NCBI RefSeq assembly: GCF_000721495.1
Contig: NZ_JOHY01000070.1
Coordinates: forward strand, 1 to 39,635
Length of the DNA: 39,635 bases
DNA from: Streptomyces sp. NRRL F-5123
Lineage (GTDB): Bacteria > Actinomycetota > Actinomycetes > Streptomycetales > Streptomycetaceae
Reading direction: 5' to 3'
Made by a program: the position numbers and the translations under genes. This document shows positions 8,281 through 14,990 of this stretch, one piece after another (position 1 is the first letter of the stretch; each line of letters opens with the position of its first letter). The notes beneath the pieces were generated by a model. It made no database searches and had not been told where the DNA came from. It was given only the letters and a program-made list of their open reading frames with translations.

Positions 8281-9264
8281 TTGACCGACACCCCCGCCTC
8301 GGGCGCCGCACCCATGATCGCCGTCGAGGGCCTGGAGAAGGTCTTCGACGTGACCCGCAAGGTCCCCGGCCGCGCCCTGCGCCGCGAACGCCACCAGGTC
8401 AGAGCCGTCGACGGCCTGGCCTTCACCGTGCCGCGCGGCCAGATGGTCGGCTACATCGGCCCCAACGGCGCCGGCAAGTCCACCACCATCAAGATGCTCA
8501 CCGGCATCCTCACCCCCAGCGGCGGCACCGTCCGCGTCGCCGGCATCGACCCCGCCCGCGACCGCACCCGGCTCGCCCGCCGCATCGGCGTCGTCTTCGG
8601 CCAGCGCACCACCTTGTGGTGGGACCTGCCGCTGCGCGACTCCTACGAGCTGGTCCGCCGCATGTACCGCATCGAGCAGCCCCGCTACACCCGCAACCTC
8701 GACGCCTGCGTCGACCTCCTCGACCTCGGCCCGCTCCTCGACGTCCCCGTACGCCAGCTCTCGCTCGGCCAGCGGATGCGCGGCGACATCGCGGCCGCAC
8801 TGCTGCACGACCCCGACGTGCTCTACCTCGACGAGCCCACCATCGGCCTCGACGTCGTCAGCAAGGCCAAGGTCCGCGAGTTCCTCGCCGCAGTCAACTC
8901 CGACCGCGGCACCACCGTCCTGCTCACCACCCACGACCTCACCGACATCGAGACGCTGTGCAGCCGCGTCATGGTCATCGACCACGGCCGGCTCATGTAC
9001 GACGGCGGCCTCGACGGCCTGCACGCCGCCGGCGAGTCCGAACGCACCCTCGTCGTCGACTTCGCCCGCGAACTGCCCGCCGTCGACATCCCCGGCGCCC
9101 GCTGGGTCCGCAGCGAGGGCCCGCGCCAGTGGCTCGCCTTCCCCGCCGGACAGAGCGCCGCCCCGCTCGTCGCCGCACTCGCCGCCGACCACCCGCTCGT
9201 GGACCTGTCCGTCCGCGAACCCGCCATCGAAGATGTCATCGCCCGGATGTACGGGGCGGCGTAA
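8281..9264 (+). CDS. ABC transporter ATP-binding protein
   Basis: 327 residues from TTG 8281, chosen because GGGAG lies about 11 bases upstream. An ATG at 8314, 11 codons in, is the alternative but has no ribosome site. The nucleotide-binding domain is complete: Walker A GPNGAGKST (60-68), Q-loop region VFGQRTTLWWDLP, signature LSLGQR (160-165), Walker B LYLDEP (181-186) and H-loop TTHD. The TLWWDLP stretch after the Q-loop is typical of DrrA/NatA-like ATPases that pair with ABC2_membrane_6 permeases. The C-terminal ~90 residues resemble the extra domain of such exporters. It energises the two permeases upstream. The cargo is not evident. Confidence 0.9.
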   Translation: MTDTPASGAAPMIAVEGLEKVFDVTRKVPGRALRRERHQVRAVDGLAFTVPRGQMVGYIGPNGAGKSTTIKMLTGILTPSGGTVRVAGIDPARDRTRLARRIGVVFGQRTTLWWDLPLRDSYELVRRMYRIEQPRYTRNLDACVDLLDLGPLLDVPVRQLSLGQRMRGDIAAALLHDPDVLYLDEPTIGLDVVSKAKVREFLAAVNSDRGTTVLLTTHDLTDIETLCSRVMVIDHGRLMYDGGLDGLHAAGESERTLVVDFARELPAVDIPGARWVRSEGPRQWLAFPAGQSAAPLVAALAADHPLVDLSVREPAIEDVIARMYGAA

Positions 9265-9315
9265 CATCCCCGGCACCGTCCGTGCGGGCCGGGACCCGAG
9301 AACAAGGGAGTTCAT

Positions 9316-10176
9316 GTGCGGGAGGACTTCACCGTCGCCGAGGCGACGGCCGCCGACTGGGACGAGATCATCGGATGGTGCGCGGCCGAGGGCTGGAACC
9401 CCGGCCTCGGCGACGCGGCCTGCTTCCGGCCCACCGACCCGGCCGGCTTCCTGGTCGGGCGGCTCGGCGGCCGGGTGGTCTCCGCCGTCTCCGTCGTGGC
9501 CTACTCGCCCGACTTCGCCTTCCTCGGCTTCTACCTCGTCCACCCCGACCACCGCGGCACCGGCCTCGGCATCGCCACCTGGAAGGCCGCGATGCCGCAC
9601 GCCGAGGGCCGCCTCGTCGGCCTCGACGCGGTGCCCGAGCAGCGCGCCACCTACGAGCGGTCCGGCTTCACCGCCGCCTACGACCAGATCCGGCACACCG
9701 GCCGCCCCCGCCGCGCCCCCGGCGCCGCGCCCGCCGGCACCACCGTGGACGCCGTCACGCCCTACCACCTCGACGCCATCAGCGCCTACGACAGCAGGTG
9801 CTTCCCCGCCGAACGCCACGCCTTCCTGAGCCGCTGGCTCACCGCCGCCGGGCACACCGCCCGCGTGCTGCTCGACGAGGCCGGGCACGTCACCGGCTAC
9901 GGCGTCGTCCGCGCCGCACACGAGGGCCACCGCGTCGGCCCGCTCTTCGCCGACACCCCCGAGGGCGCCGCGGCCCTGCTGGACGCGCTCACCGGCGTCC
10001 TGCCGGAGGACGCCGAGGTGTGCGTGGACGTGCCCGACCACAACGCGGCGGCACTCGATCTGGTGACCTCCCGCGGCCTCGCCCCCACCGCCCGCTTCAC
10101 CCGCATGTACACGGGCCCGGAGCCGTACTCCCGCCGCGAGGCGACGTACGCGACGACGACGCTGGAACTCGGCTGA
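9316..10176 (+). CDS. Double-GNAT N-acetyltransferase (YitH-like C-terminus)
   Basis: 286 residues from GTG 9316, with AAGGGAG five bases upstream. The first GNAT domain spans about 1-135: LGFYLVHPDHRGTGLGIATWKAAM is the acetyl-CoA-binding motif A (a variant R-G-x-G-L-G), followed by YERSGFTAAYDQIRHTG. A second, degenerate acetyltransferase domain of the YitH type occupies about 150-285. GNAT enzymes move acetyl from acetyl-CoA to amines, but the substrate is unknown. It follows the ABC operon after 51 bp on the same strand and might be co-transcribed. A link to the exporter is only inference. Confidence 0.85.
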   Translation: MREDFTVAEATAADWDEIIGWCAAEGWNPGLGDAACFRPTDPAGFLVGRLGGRVVSAVSVVAYSPDFAFLGFYLVHPDHRGTGLGIATWKAAMPHAEGRLVGLDAVPEQRATYERSGFTAAYDQIRHTGRPRRAPGAAPAGTTVDAVTPYHLDAISAYDSRCFPAERHAFLSRWLTAAGHTARVLLDEAGHVTGYGVVRAAHEGHRVGPLFADTPEGAAALLDALTGVLPEDAEVCVDVPDHNAAALDLVTSRGLAPTARFTRMYTGPEPYSRREATYATTTLELG

Positions 10177-10200
10177 GAGCTTCACGGCACACAAGGCGGC

Positions 10201-10235
10201 GGCGCCCCGGGCCGCGCGGTGCGGCCCGGGGCGCC
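10201..10235. terminator. Perfect 15-bp GC hairpin terminator
   Basis: Positions 10201-10215 and 10221-10235 are perfectly complementary (15 bp) around a five-base GCGGT loop. The hairpin sits between the convergent acetyltransferase (ends 10176) and GroES-like (ends 10285) genes and would end transcription from both sides. Confidence 0.75.
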
Positions 10236-10243
10236 GGGAAGCG

Positions 10244-10288
10244 GTCAGCGGGTCAGCGGGTCAGCGGGTCAGCGGGTCAGCGGGTCAC
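10244..10288. repeat. 8-bp tandem repeat, five full copies
   Basis: GTCAGCGG is repeated five times head to tail (10244-10283), followed by a partial GTCAC. The last partial unit contains the stop codon of the minus-strand GroES-like gene. Since 8 is not a multiple of 3, every copy offers a stop in a rotating frame. Confidence 0.9.
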
Positions 10289-10626
10289 AGATACAGCCCG
10301 GTCGAGTCGTCGGTGCCCTTCAGGCGCTCGGCGGCGACCGCGTGCAGGTCGCGCTCGCGCATCAGGACGTACGCCACGCCGCGGACCTCCACCTCGGCCC
10401 GGTCCTCCGGGTCGTACAGGACCCGGTCGCCGACCTCCACCGTCCGTACGTTCTGCCCCACCGCGACGACCTCGGCCCACGCCAGCCGCCGGCCCACCGC
10501 CGCGGTCGCCGGGATCAGGATGCCGCCGCCGCTGCGGCGCTCGCCCTCGCCGGCCTCGTGCCGCACCAGGACGCGGTCGTGCAGCATCCGGATGGGCAGC
10601 TTGTCGTGCTCACTGTTCGAACTCAC
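10285..10626 (-). CDS. GroES-family (Cpn10) protein without GroEL partner
   Basis: 113 residues from GTG 10626 (MSSNSEHDKLP). The Cpn10 fold is recognisable: LPIRMLHDRVLVRHE at the start, a mobile-loop-like stretch GERRSGGGILIPATA, then AEVVAVGQN, VEVGDRVLYDP and YVLMRERDLHAV. It is about 15 residues longer than typical GroES (~97). There is no groEL beside it; the upstream neighbour is the DUF3618 gene, 10 bp away on the same strand, so the two are probably one operon. Its 3' end runs into the 8-bp tandem repeat. Whether it caps a chaperonin or works alone cannot be told from sequence. Confidence 0.82.
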   Translation of the reverse strand: MSSNSEHDKLPIRMLHDRVLVRHEAGEGERRSGGGILIPATAAVGRRLAWAEVVAVGQNVRTVEVGDRVLYDPEDRAEVEVRGVAYVLMRERDLHAVAAERLKGTDDSTGLYL

Positions 10627-10636
10627 CCGCACGACG

Positions 10637-10963
10637 TTACCGGCGGCGCCGCCACGACGAGAGACCGCCCACCACCACGACCAGCGCCACGCCCGCGACC
10701 GCCGCCGGAACGATGCGCTCCAGCCGCGGCGCGCCGTCCGCCCCCACGAAGGGCGCGGCGACCCGCCCCACCGCCTGGTTGATCCTCGTGTACGCGCGCC
10801 CCGCCGTGCGGTCCACCGCGGACATGGCCCTGGCCTTCGTGTCCGCCGCGATCGTCGCCGGATGCACCCGCACCGCGAGCTCGTCCAGCGTCTCCGCGAG
10901 GTCCTGCCGCCTGCGGGCGATGGCCGCCTCGATCTGAGCGGGCGTCCTGACGTCGTCCGACAC
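10637..10963 (-). CDS. DUF3618 domain-containing membrane protein
   Basis: 108 residues. The DUF3618 signature is at the N-terminus (TPAQIEAAIARRRQDLAETLDELAVRV, about residues 7-33). A probable amphipathic middle follows, with one membrane helix near the C-terminus (AAVAGVALVVVVGGLSS) ending in four arginines. This resembles the DUF3618 proteins found near phage-holin-like or DUF1269-type membrane proteins. Function is unknown. It lies 10 bp upstream of the GroES-like gene and is divergent from bcp. Confidence 0.85.
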   Translation of the reverse strand: MSDDVRTPAQIEAAIARRRQDLAETLDELAVRVHPATIAADTKARAMSAVDRTAGRAYTRINQAVGRVAAPFVGADGAPRLERIVPAAVAGVALVVVVGGLSSWRRRR

Positions 10964-10998
10964 CGCGTATCCTCCATCGGCTGATTAGGTACCGTTCG

Positions 10999-11009
10999 GA
11001 CAGTCTGTC
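10999..11009. promoter_or_regulatory. 11-bp palindrome in divergent bcp / DUF3618 promoter region
   Basis: GACAG-T-CTGTC is a perfect odd-centred palindrome in the 97-bp divergent spacer between the DUF3618 gene and bcp. Its placement fits an operator for either gene. No known regulator motif is recognised. Confidence 0.35.
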
Positions 11010-11060
11010 AGTTCGACGCGGCCCGCGCCTCGTCGGCACCCCCGTTTGAGGAGCTTCCCC

Positions 11061-11528
11061 ATGGCCGAGCGCCTGTCCCCCGGCGACCCCGCCCCCGACT
11101 TCACCCTCCAGGACGCCGACGGCAAGCCCGTCTCGCTGGCCGACCACCGCGGCCGCAAGGTCATCGTCTACTTCTACCCCGCCGCCATGACCCCCGGCTG
11201 CACCAAGCAGGCCTGCGACTTCACCGACAACCTGGACCAGCTCGCCGCCGCCGGCTACGACGTCCTCGGCATCTCCCCCGACTCCCCCGAGAAGCTCGCC
11301 AAATTCCGCACCAAGGAATCCCTCCGCGTCACCCTCCTCTCCGACCCCGACCGCGCCACCCTCACCGCCTACGGCGCGTACGGCGAGAAGATGAACTACG
11401 GCAAGAAGACCATGGGCGTCATCCGCTCCACCTTCGTCGTGGACGAGTCCGGCACGATCGCCCACGCCTTCTACAACGTCCGCGCGACGGGCCACGTGGC
11501 CAAACTCCTCCGCGACCTCGACGTCTGA
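11061..11528 (+). CDS. bcp: Thioredoxin-dependent thiol peroxidase (BCP/PrxQ)
   Basis: 155 residues from ATG 11061, with GAGGAG 8 bases upstream. A peroxiredoxin fold is present. The peroxidatic cysteine lies in PAAMTPGCTKQACDF (C47) and the resolving cysteine five positions on (C52), the atypical 2-Cys pattern of BCP/PrxQ. ISPDSPEKLAKFRTKE and GVIRSTFVVDESGTI are typical family stretches. It reduces hydrogen peroxide and alkyl hydroperoxides using thioredoxin in the cytoplasm. It is divergent from the DUF3618 gene. Confidence 0.95.
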   Translation: MAERLSPGDPAPDFTLQDADGKPVSLADHRGRKVIVYFYPAAMTPGCTKQACDFTDNLDQLAAAGYDVLGISPDSPEKLAKFRTKESLRVTLLSDPDRATLTAYGAYGEKMNYGKKTMGVIRSTFVVDESGTIAHAFYNVRATGHVAKLLRDLDV

Positions 11529-11603
11529 GCAGCCGTAACCGGGGGCGGGGCGGGTCGTTGGTCCGTACGGGGGGCGAACACACGTCCTGGTACGGGGGTG
11601 GCG

Positions 11604-12230
11604 ATGGGTACGAGGTACACGCGGGAGGCGCTGGCCGAGGCAGTCGCGTCGGCACGGACCCTGTCCGAGGCGCTCATCGCGCTCGGCGTCGACCCGCGGG
11701 ACGCGCCACGGCGCAAGTACCTGCGGGAACGCATCAGGACCCTGGCGATAGGCACCGCGCACTTCGAGCGGGAGGGCACCCGCTGGAGCCGGGAGGCCCT
11801 GGAGGCGGCCGTCTCGGCGGCCACCTCCCTCGCGGGCGCCCTGCGCCGTCTGGGCCTCGACGCGACGGGCGGCCACCACACCCACATCACCCGCCGGATA
11901 CGGGCCCTCGGGATCAGCACGGCCCACTTCACCGCCCCCGCCCCCGCGCGCGGCCCGCGCCGGAGCACCCCCGCCGACGTCCTGACGCGGCTGCCCCCCG
12001 ACCACCCCAGGCGCCTCCCCGGCGCCCAGCTCAAACGCGCCCTGCGCGCGTCCGGCGTCCCCGAGCGCTGTGCCCTGTGCGGCACGGAGCCGTATTGGCA
12101 GGGCCGTGCCCTCCCCCTGGAGGTCGACCACGAGGACGGCGACTGGCGCAACAACCGCCGCGAAAACCTGCGGCTGCTGTGCCCCAACTGCCACGCCACG
12201 ACCGACACCTACCGCGGCCGGCGCCGGTGA
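11604..12230 (+). CDS. HNH endonuclease with duplicated N-terminal module (paralogue A)
   Basis: 208 residues from ATG 11604; an in-frame GTG at 11598 is the alternative. Two tandem ~50-residue helical modules occupy roughly 5-55 and 60-108, each ending in LGI-S/G-TAHF after a basic R-x3-R-I-R-x-L helix. Similar IDTSHF-ending modules occur in many phage and actinobacterial HNH proteins and are thought to be DNA-binding. The C-terminal HNH zinc-finger domain has CALCG, LEVDHEDGDWRNNRRENLRLLCPNCH: two C-x2-C pairs around the D-H and N residues. It overlaps paralogue B by the sequence GTGA, so translation is probably coupled. The target is unknown. Confidence 0.85.
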   Translation: MGTRYTREALAEAVASARTLSEALIALGVDPRDAPRRKYLRERIRTLAIGTAHFEREGTRWSREALEAAVSAATSLAGALRRLGLDATGGHHTHITRRIRALGISTAHFTAPAPARGPRRSTPADVLTRLPPDHPRRLPGAQLKRALRASGVPERCALCGTEPYWQGRALPLEVDHEDGDWRNNRRENLRLLCPNCHATTDTYRGRRR

Positions 12231-12889
12231 GCGGCGGTCGGCGGTACTCCTCGGACGTGCTGCGGGAAGCCGCCGCCCGGTGCCGCGACATCGACGAAGT
12301 CATCGCCTTTCTCGGCACGCCCCCGTACTCGAAGCTGGGCCGTTATCTGATCCGCCGGTTCGCCCACCACGGCATCGACGTGTCGCATTTCCGCCGCGCA
12401 GATCGCCGGCAGGCGCCCAGCGCGGCGCAGGTGCGGGAGGCCGTCGCCGCCTCGGTCTCGATCGCCGGAACGTTGCGGCGGCTGGGGCGACCGGACAACG
12501 GCCGGGAGCGGGCGCGGCTGCGCGAGCAGATCGCGGCGGCGGGGATCGACGACACGCATTTCCTCGGGCAGGCCCACCAGCGCGGCAGGCCGGGGCCCAA
12601 ACGCGTACGGCCCGCGGCGGAGGTGCTGGTGAAGCGCGAGGACGGCAGCCGGACGCGGACCGTCGTGCTCCGGCGTGCCATGGCGCAGATGGGCGTCGCG
12701 GAGGTATGCGCGCAGTGCGGTACGGGGCCGGTGTGGCGCGGGAGGCCGATGACGCTGGAGGTCGACCACGTCAACGGCGACCGTGGCGACGACCGGCTGG
12801 AGAACCTGCGGCTGCTGTGCCCCAACTGCCACGCGGTCACGAGTACCTGGTGCCGCGGGGCAGGGCCGGGGCCAAGTGGGCGCCGCTAG
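12227..12889 (+). CDS. HNH endonuclease with duplicated N-terminal module (paralogue B)
   Basis: 220 residues from GTG 12227, whose start overlaps the TGA of paralogue A (GTGA). It has the same plan as paralogue A: two ~50-residue modules ending in IDVSHF and IDDTHF (about residues 5-55 and 60-105), a basic linker, and the HNH finger CAQCG ... LEVDHVNGDRGDDRLENLRLLCPNCH. The two proteins are clearly paralogous but diverged in the modules, so the pair may recognise different half-sites. The stop codon TAG lies within a TAGAAT -10-like element, and tRNA-Leu begins 17 bp further on. Confidence 0.85.
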   Translation: MSGGRRYSSDVLREAAARCRDIDEVIAFLGTPPYSKLGRYLIRRFAHHGIDVSHFRRADRRQAPSAAQVREAVAASVSIAGTLRRLGRPDNGRERARLREQIAAAGIDDTHFLGQAHQRGRPGPKRVRPAAEVLVKREDGSRTRTVVLRRAMAQMGVAEVCAQCGTGPVWRGRPMTLEVDHVNGDRGDDRLENLRLLCPNCHAVTSTWCRGAGPGPSGRR

Positions 12890-12892
12890 AAT
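12887..12892 (+). promoter_or_regulatory. -10-like TAGAAT before tRNA-Leu
   Basis: TAGAAT lies 15 bp before the mature tRNA 5' end and contains the stop codon of HNH paralogue B. The expected -35 region, about 17 bp upstream, is GC-rich with no good match, so this is a tentative promoter. Confidence 0.35.
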
Positions 12893-12906
12893 GGCGAGGC
12901 CTACCG

Positions 12907-12991
12907 GCGGCGGTGGCGCAACGGTTGACGCAGCAGATTTAGGTTCTGTAGCCCTTGACCGGGCTTGAGGGTTCGAATCCCTTCCGCCGCA
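12907..12991 (+). tRNA. tRNA-Leu (anticodon UAG)
   Basis: 85 nt, class II with a long variable arm. The acceptor stem is GCGGCGG (12907-12913) with CCGCCGC (12984-12990), and the discriminator is A12991. The anticodon stem is GCAGA/TCTGT with loop TTTAGGT, and the anticodon TAG is at 12940-12942. The variable arm is GCCC-N6-GGGC, and the T arm is GAGGG-TTCGAAT-CCCTT. CCA is not encoded (the genome has CCG). It decodes CUA and probably other CUN leucine codons. It is not bldA, which carries UAA. It is transcribed towards rdgB and closed by a strong hairpin. Confidence 0.95.
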
Positions 12992-12998
12992 CCGTGAA

Positions 12999-13032
12999 CG
13001 GTCTGCGACTCGCAAGCGCGAGGCGCAGGCCG
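12999..13032. terminator. Terminator hairpin after tRNA-Leu / rdgB
   Basis: A stem of about 14 pairs (12999-13013 with 13018-13032) with one A/G mismatch, one wobble and an AAGC loop. It lies 8 bases after the tRNA end and 19 bases beyond the rdgB stop on the other strand, so it probably serves both directions. Confidence 0.7.
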
Positions 13033-13051
13033 TCCGTGTGCCCGGCGGCGC

Positions 13052-13657
13052 TCAGCCCAGCAGTTCCGCCACCATCGGCGCCAGCGCGCGGAAGGCCTTG
13101 CCGCGGTGGCTGATGGCGTTCTTCTCGTCCGGGGTCAGCTCGGCGCAGGTGCGGGTCTCGCCGTCGGGCTGGAGGACGGGGTCGTAGCCGAAGCCGCCGG
13201 TGCCGGCGGGGGTGTGGCGGAGGGTGCCGGGCAGGCGGCCCTCGGCGACGCGGGTGGTGCCGTCGGGGAGGGCGAGGGCGGCGGCGCAGGCGAAGTGGGC
13301 GGCACGGTGCTCGTCGGCGATGTCGGAGAGCTGGGCGAGGAGCAGGTCGAGGTTGGCGGTGTCGTCGCCGTGCCGGCCGGCCCAGCGGGCGGAGAAGATG
13401 CCGGGGGCGCCGCCGAGGACGTCCACGCACAGGCCGGAGTCGTCGGCGACCGCGGGCAGGCCGGTGGCCTGGGCGAGGGCGTGCGCCTTGAGGAGCGCGT
13501 TCTCCGCGAAGGTGACGCCGGTCTCCTTGACGTCGGGGATCTCGGGGTAGGCGTCGGCGCCGACGAGGTCGACGTCGAGTCCGGTGCCGGCGAGGATCGC
13601 CCGCAGTTCGATGACCTTGTGGGCGTTGCGGGTGGCGAGTACGAGGCGGCGCGTCAT
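13052..13657 (-). CDS. rdgB: RdgB/HAM1 non-canonical purine NTP pyrophosphatase
   Basis: 201 residues. Family hallmarks: LVLATRNAHKVIELRAIL at the N-terminus, TFAENALLKAHALAQATGLPAVADDSGLCVDVLGGAPGIFSARWAG in the active-site region, and GGFGYDPVL plus KNAISHRGKAFRAL near the end. It hydrolyses dITP, ITP and XTP to monophosphates and pyrophosphate, keeping deaminated purines out of DNA. It follows rph (72 bp, with a 20-bp hairpin between). A GATAAT element 7 bases before the ATG could be a -10 giving a near-leaderless transcript, though no good -35 is visible. Confidence 0.96.
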   Translation of the reverse strand: MTRRLVLATRNAHKVIELRAILAGTGLDVDLVGADAYPEIPDVKETGVTFAENALLKAHALAQATGLPAVADDSGLCVDVLGGAPGIFSARWAGRHGDDTANLDLLLAQLSDIADEHRAAHFACAAALALPDGTTRVAEGRLPGTLRHTPAGTGGFGYDPVLQPDGETRTCAELTPDEKNAISHRGKAFRALAPMVAELLG

Positions 13658-13679
13658 GGGTCCGATTATCCCGGGCGCG

Positions 13680-13723
13680 CCGGGCGCGTACCGCGTACGG
13701 GGGCGTACGCGGTACGCGCCCGG
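13680..13723. terminator. 20-bp perfect hairpin between rph and rdgB
   Basis: Positions 13680-13699 and 13704-13723 pair perfectly (20 bp) around a GGGG loop. The stem starts seven bases after the rph stop and ends 22 bases before the rdgB ATG. It probably terminates or attenuates rph transcription, or protects the rph mRNA 3' end. Confidence 0.7.
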
Positions 13724-13729
13724 GCCGGG

Positions 13730-14467
13730 TCAGGCCTCGGTGACGGCTTCGAGCGCCGCCTTCTGGGCGGCGGTCAGCTCGGCGCAGCCGTTGACCGCGA
13801 GGGCGAGCAGCGCGTCGAGTTCGGCCCGGTCGAAGGGCTGGCCCTCGGCGGTGCCCTGGACCTCGACGAAGCGGCCGTCGCCGGTGCAGACGACGTTCAT
13901 GTCGGTCTCGGCGCGGACGTCCTCGGTGTAGGCGAGGTCGAGCATCGGCACGCTGTCGACGATGCCGACGCTCACGGCGGCGACGGTGCCGGTCAGCGGG
14001 CGGGACTTGGCCTTGATGAAGTGGTTCTGCTGCATCCAGGTGACCGCGTCGGCGAGGGCGACGTACGCGCCGGTGATCGCGGCGGTGCGGGTGCCGCCGT
14101 CGGCCTGGAGGACGTCGCAGTCGAGGACGACGGTGTTCTCGCCGAGGGCCTTGTAGTCGACGACCGCGCGCAGGGAGCGGCCGATGAGGCGGGAGATCTC
14201 GTGGGTGCGTCCGCCGATCTTGCCGCGGACGGATTCGCGGTCGCCGCGGGTGTTCGTGGCGCGGGGCAGCATCGCGTACTCGGCGGTGACCCAGCCTTCG
14301 CCGCTGCCCTTGCGCCAGCGGGGGACGCCCTGGGTGGCGCTCGCCGTGCACAGGACGCGGGTGTCGCCGAAGGCGACGAGGACGGAGCCTTCGGCGTGCT
14401 TGCTCCAGCTTCTTTCGATGGTGACGGTTCGAAGCTCATCCGGCCTGCGGCCGTCGTTACGTGACAT
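13730..14467 (-). CDS. rph: Ribonuclease PH
   Basis: 245 residues, full length. Typical RNase PH features: [58 protein letters not shown] (phosphate-binding arginines), [25 protein letters not shown], and [21 protein letters not shown]. It is a phosphorolytic 3'-to-5' exoribonuclease that trims tRNA 3' ends. It is paired with rdgB downstream, as in many bacteria. Confidence 0.97.
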   Translation of the reverse strand: MSRNDGRRPDELRTVTIERSWSKHAEGSVLVAFGDTRVLCTASATQGVPRWRKGSGEGWVTAEYAMLPRATNTRGDRESVRGKIGGRTHEISRLIGRSLRAVVDYKALGENTVVLDCDVLQADGGTRTAAITGAYVALADAVTWMQQNHFIKAKSRPLTGTVAAVSVGIVDSVPMLDLAYTEDVRAETDMNVVCTGDGRFVEVQGTAEGQPFDRAELDALLALAVNGCAELTAAQKAALEAVTEA

Positions 14468-14989
14468 CCCCGCACCCTATCCGTGCGAGCCCGGGCCCCT
14501 CCCCGGTCCCGGGGAGACCCCGCACCCCGCCGGGTGCGCCCGGCCTCTTTCCGGGGGGACCCCGCGCCCCTTGTCTCCCGGGGGCGCCCCGCGCCCTTGC
14601 CCGCCGGGTGCGCCCCGCTCCCCTTTGCCTTGCCGGGCAGGCACATCTTCTCCGCGCCCCGCGGGGGGTCTTCGTGGAGCGGCGCGCGGAGGTGCGCCGG
14701 GCGACCCGGCAGCCTTCCGCGCGCCTGCCCTTCCCGCCTCCCCGGCGGGGCGCGGAAATGTTGTCTGCGCGGCAAGCGAAAGAGGCCTCCCCCGCGGGGG
14801 CGGTAAGGATTTCGTTGCCCGGCGGGGCAGGGGCTGTGCGGGCCCCCGCCCGCGAGCCGGGGCCCGGGCGGGCCCGGCTGGGTGCGTGCGGGTCCGGCCA
14901 CGGCCCCCGGCGGGGCACGTGCAGGCCCGGCGGGGTGCGCGCAGCCCCCGGCGGGGTGCGTGCAGGCCCGGCCACAGCCCCCGGCGGGG
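14468..14989. other. 522-bp GC-rich repeat-filled gap
   Basis: I see no gene. The gap holds an imperfect inverted repeat (14629-14666 with 14741-14775) and, next to the nagF stop, a ~20-bp degenerate tandem repeat (14906-14990). Frames that stay open here are arginine/proline-rich and look like compositional artefacts. The rph promoter should lie at the left end. Confidence 0.55.
14629..14775. repeat. Imperfect long inverted repeat
   Basis: The left arm (14629-14666, containing CTTGCCGGGCAGGCACAT and TCCGCGCCCCGC) and the right arm (14741-14775) are reverse complements apart from scattered mismatches. A ~75-base centre separates them. The structure is reminiscent of the dispersed noncoding repeats common in Streptomyces gaps. 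Confidence 0.55.
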
Positions 14990-14990
14990 T
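14906..14990. repeat. Degenerate ~20-bp tandem repeat
   Basis: The unit CCCGGCGGGGTGCGTGCAG occurs at 14906, 14926 and 14947 with one or two changes each. A fourth partial copy at 14980 touches the TAA stop of nagF. Each unit can form a small GC hairpin, so the array may also act as the nagF terminator. Confidence 0.7.

Noticed and set aside
7183..10194. Long minus-strand open frame opposite the ABC operon
   Set aside because: It is antisense to four genes with clear family motifs, and its product is Gly/Ala/Val-rich without recognisable features.
11558..12226. Single fused HNH gene reading through from 11558 to 12889
   Set aside because: The first 223 codons of that frame are a shadow of paralogue A. 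The real second gene begins at the GTG overlapping the paralogue A stop.
12907..12991. tRNA-Leu as bldA
   Set aside because: The anticodon is UAG, not UAA, so this is not the developmental UUA-reading tRNA.
11604..12991. tRNA-integrated genomic island
   Set aside because: There is a tRNA next to nuclease genes, but no integrase, no repeat of the tRNA 3' end in the window, and core genes on both sides.
14483..14806. Possible small gene in the rph-nagF gap
   Set aside because: The frame is made of Pro/Arg/Gly codons, lies over the inverted repeat, lacks a ribosome site and looks compositional.
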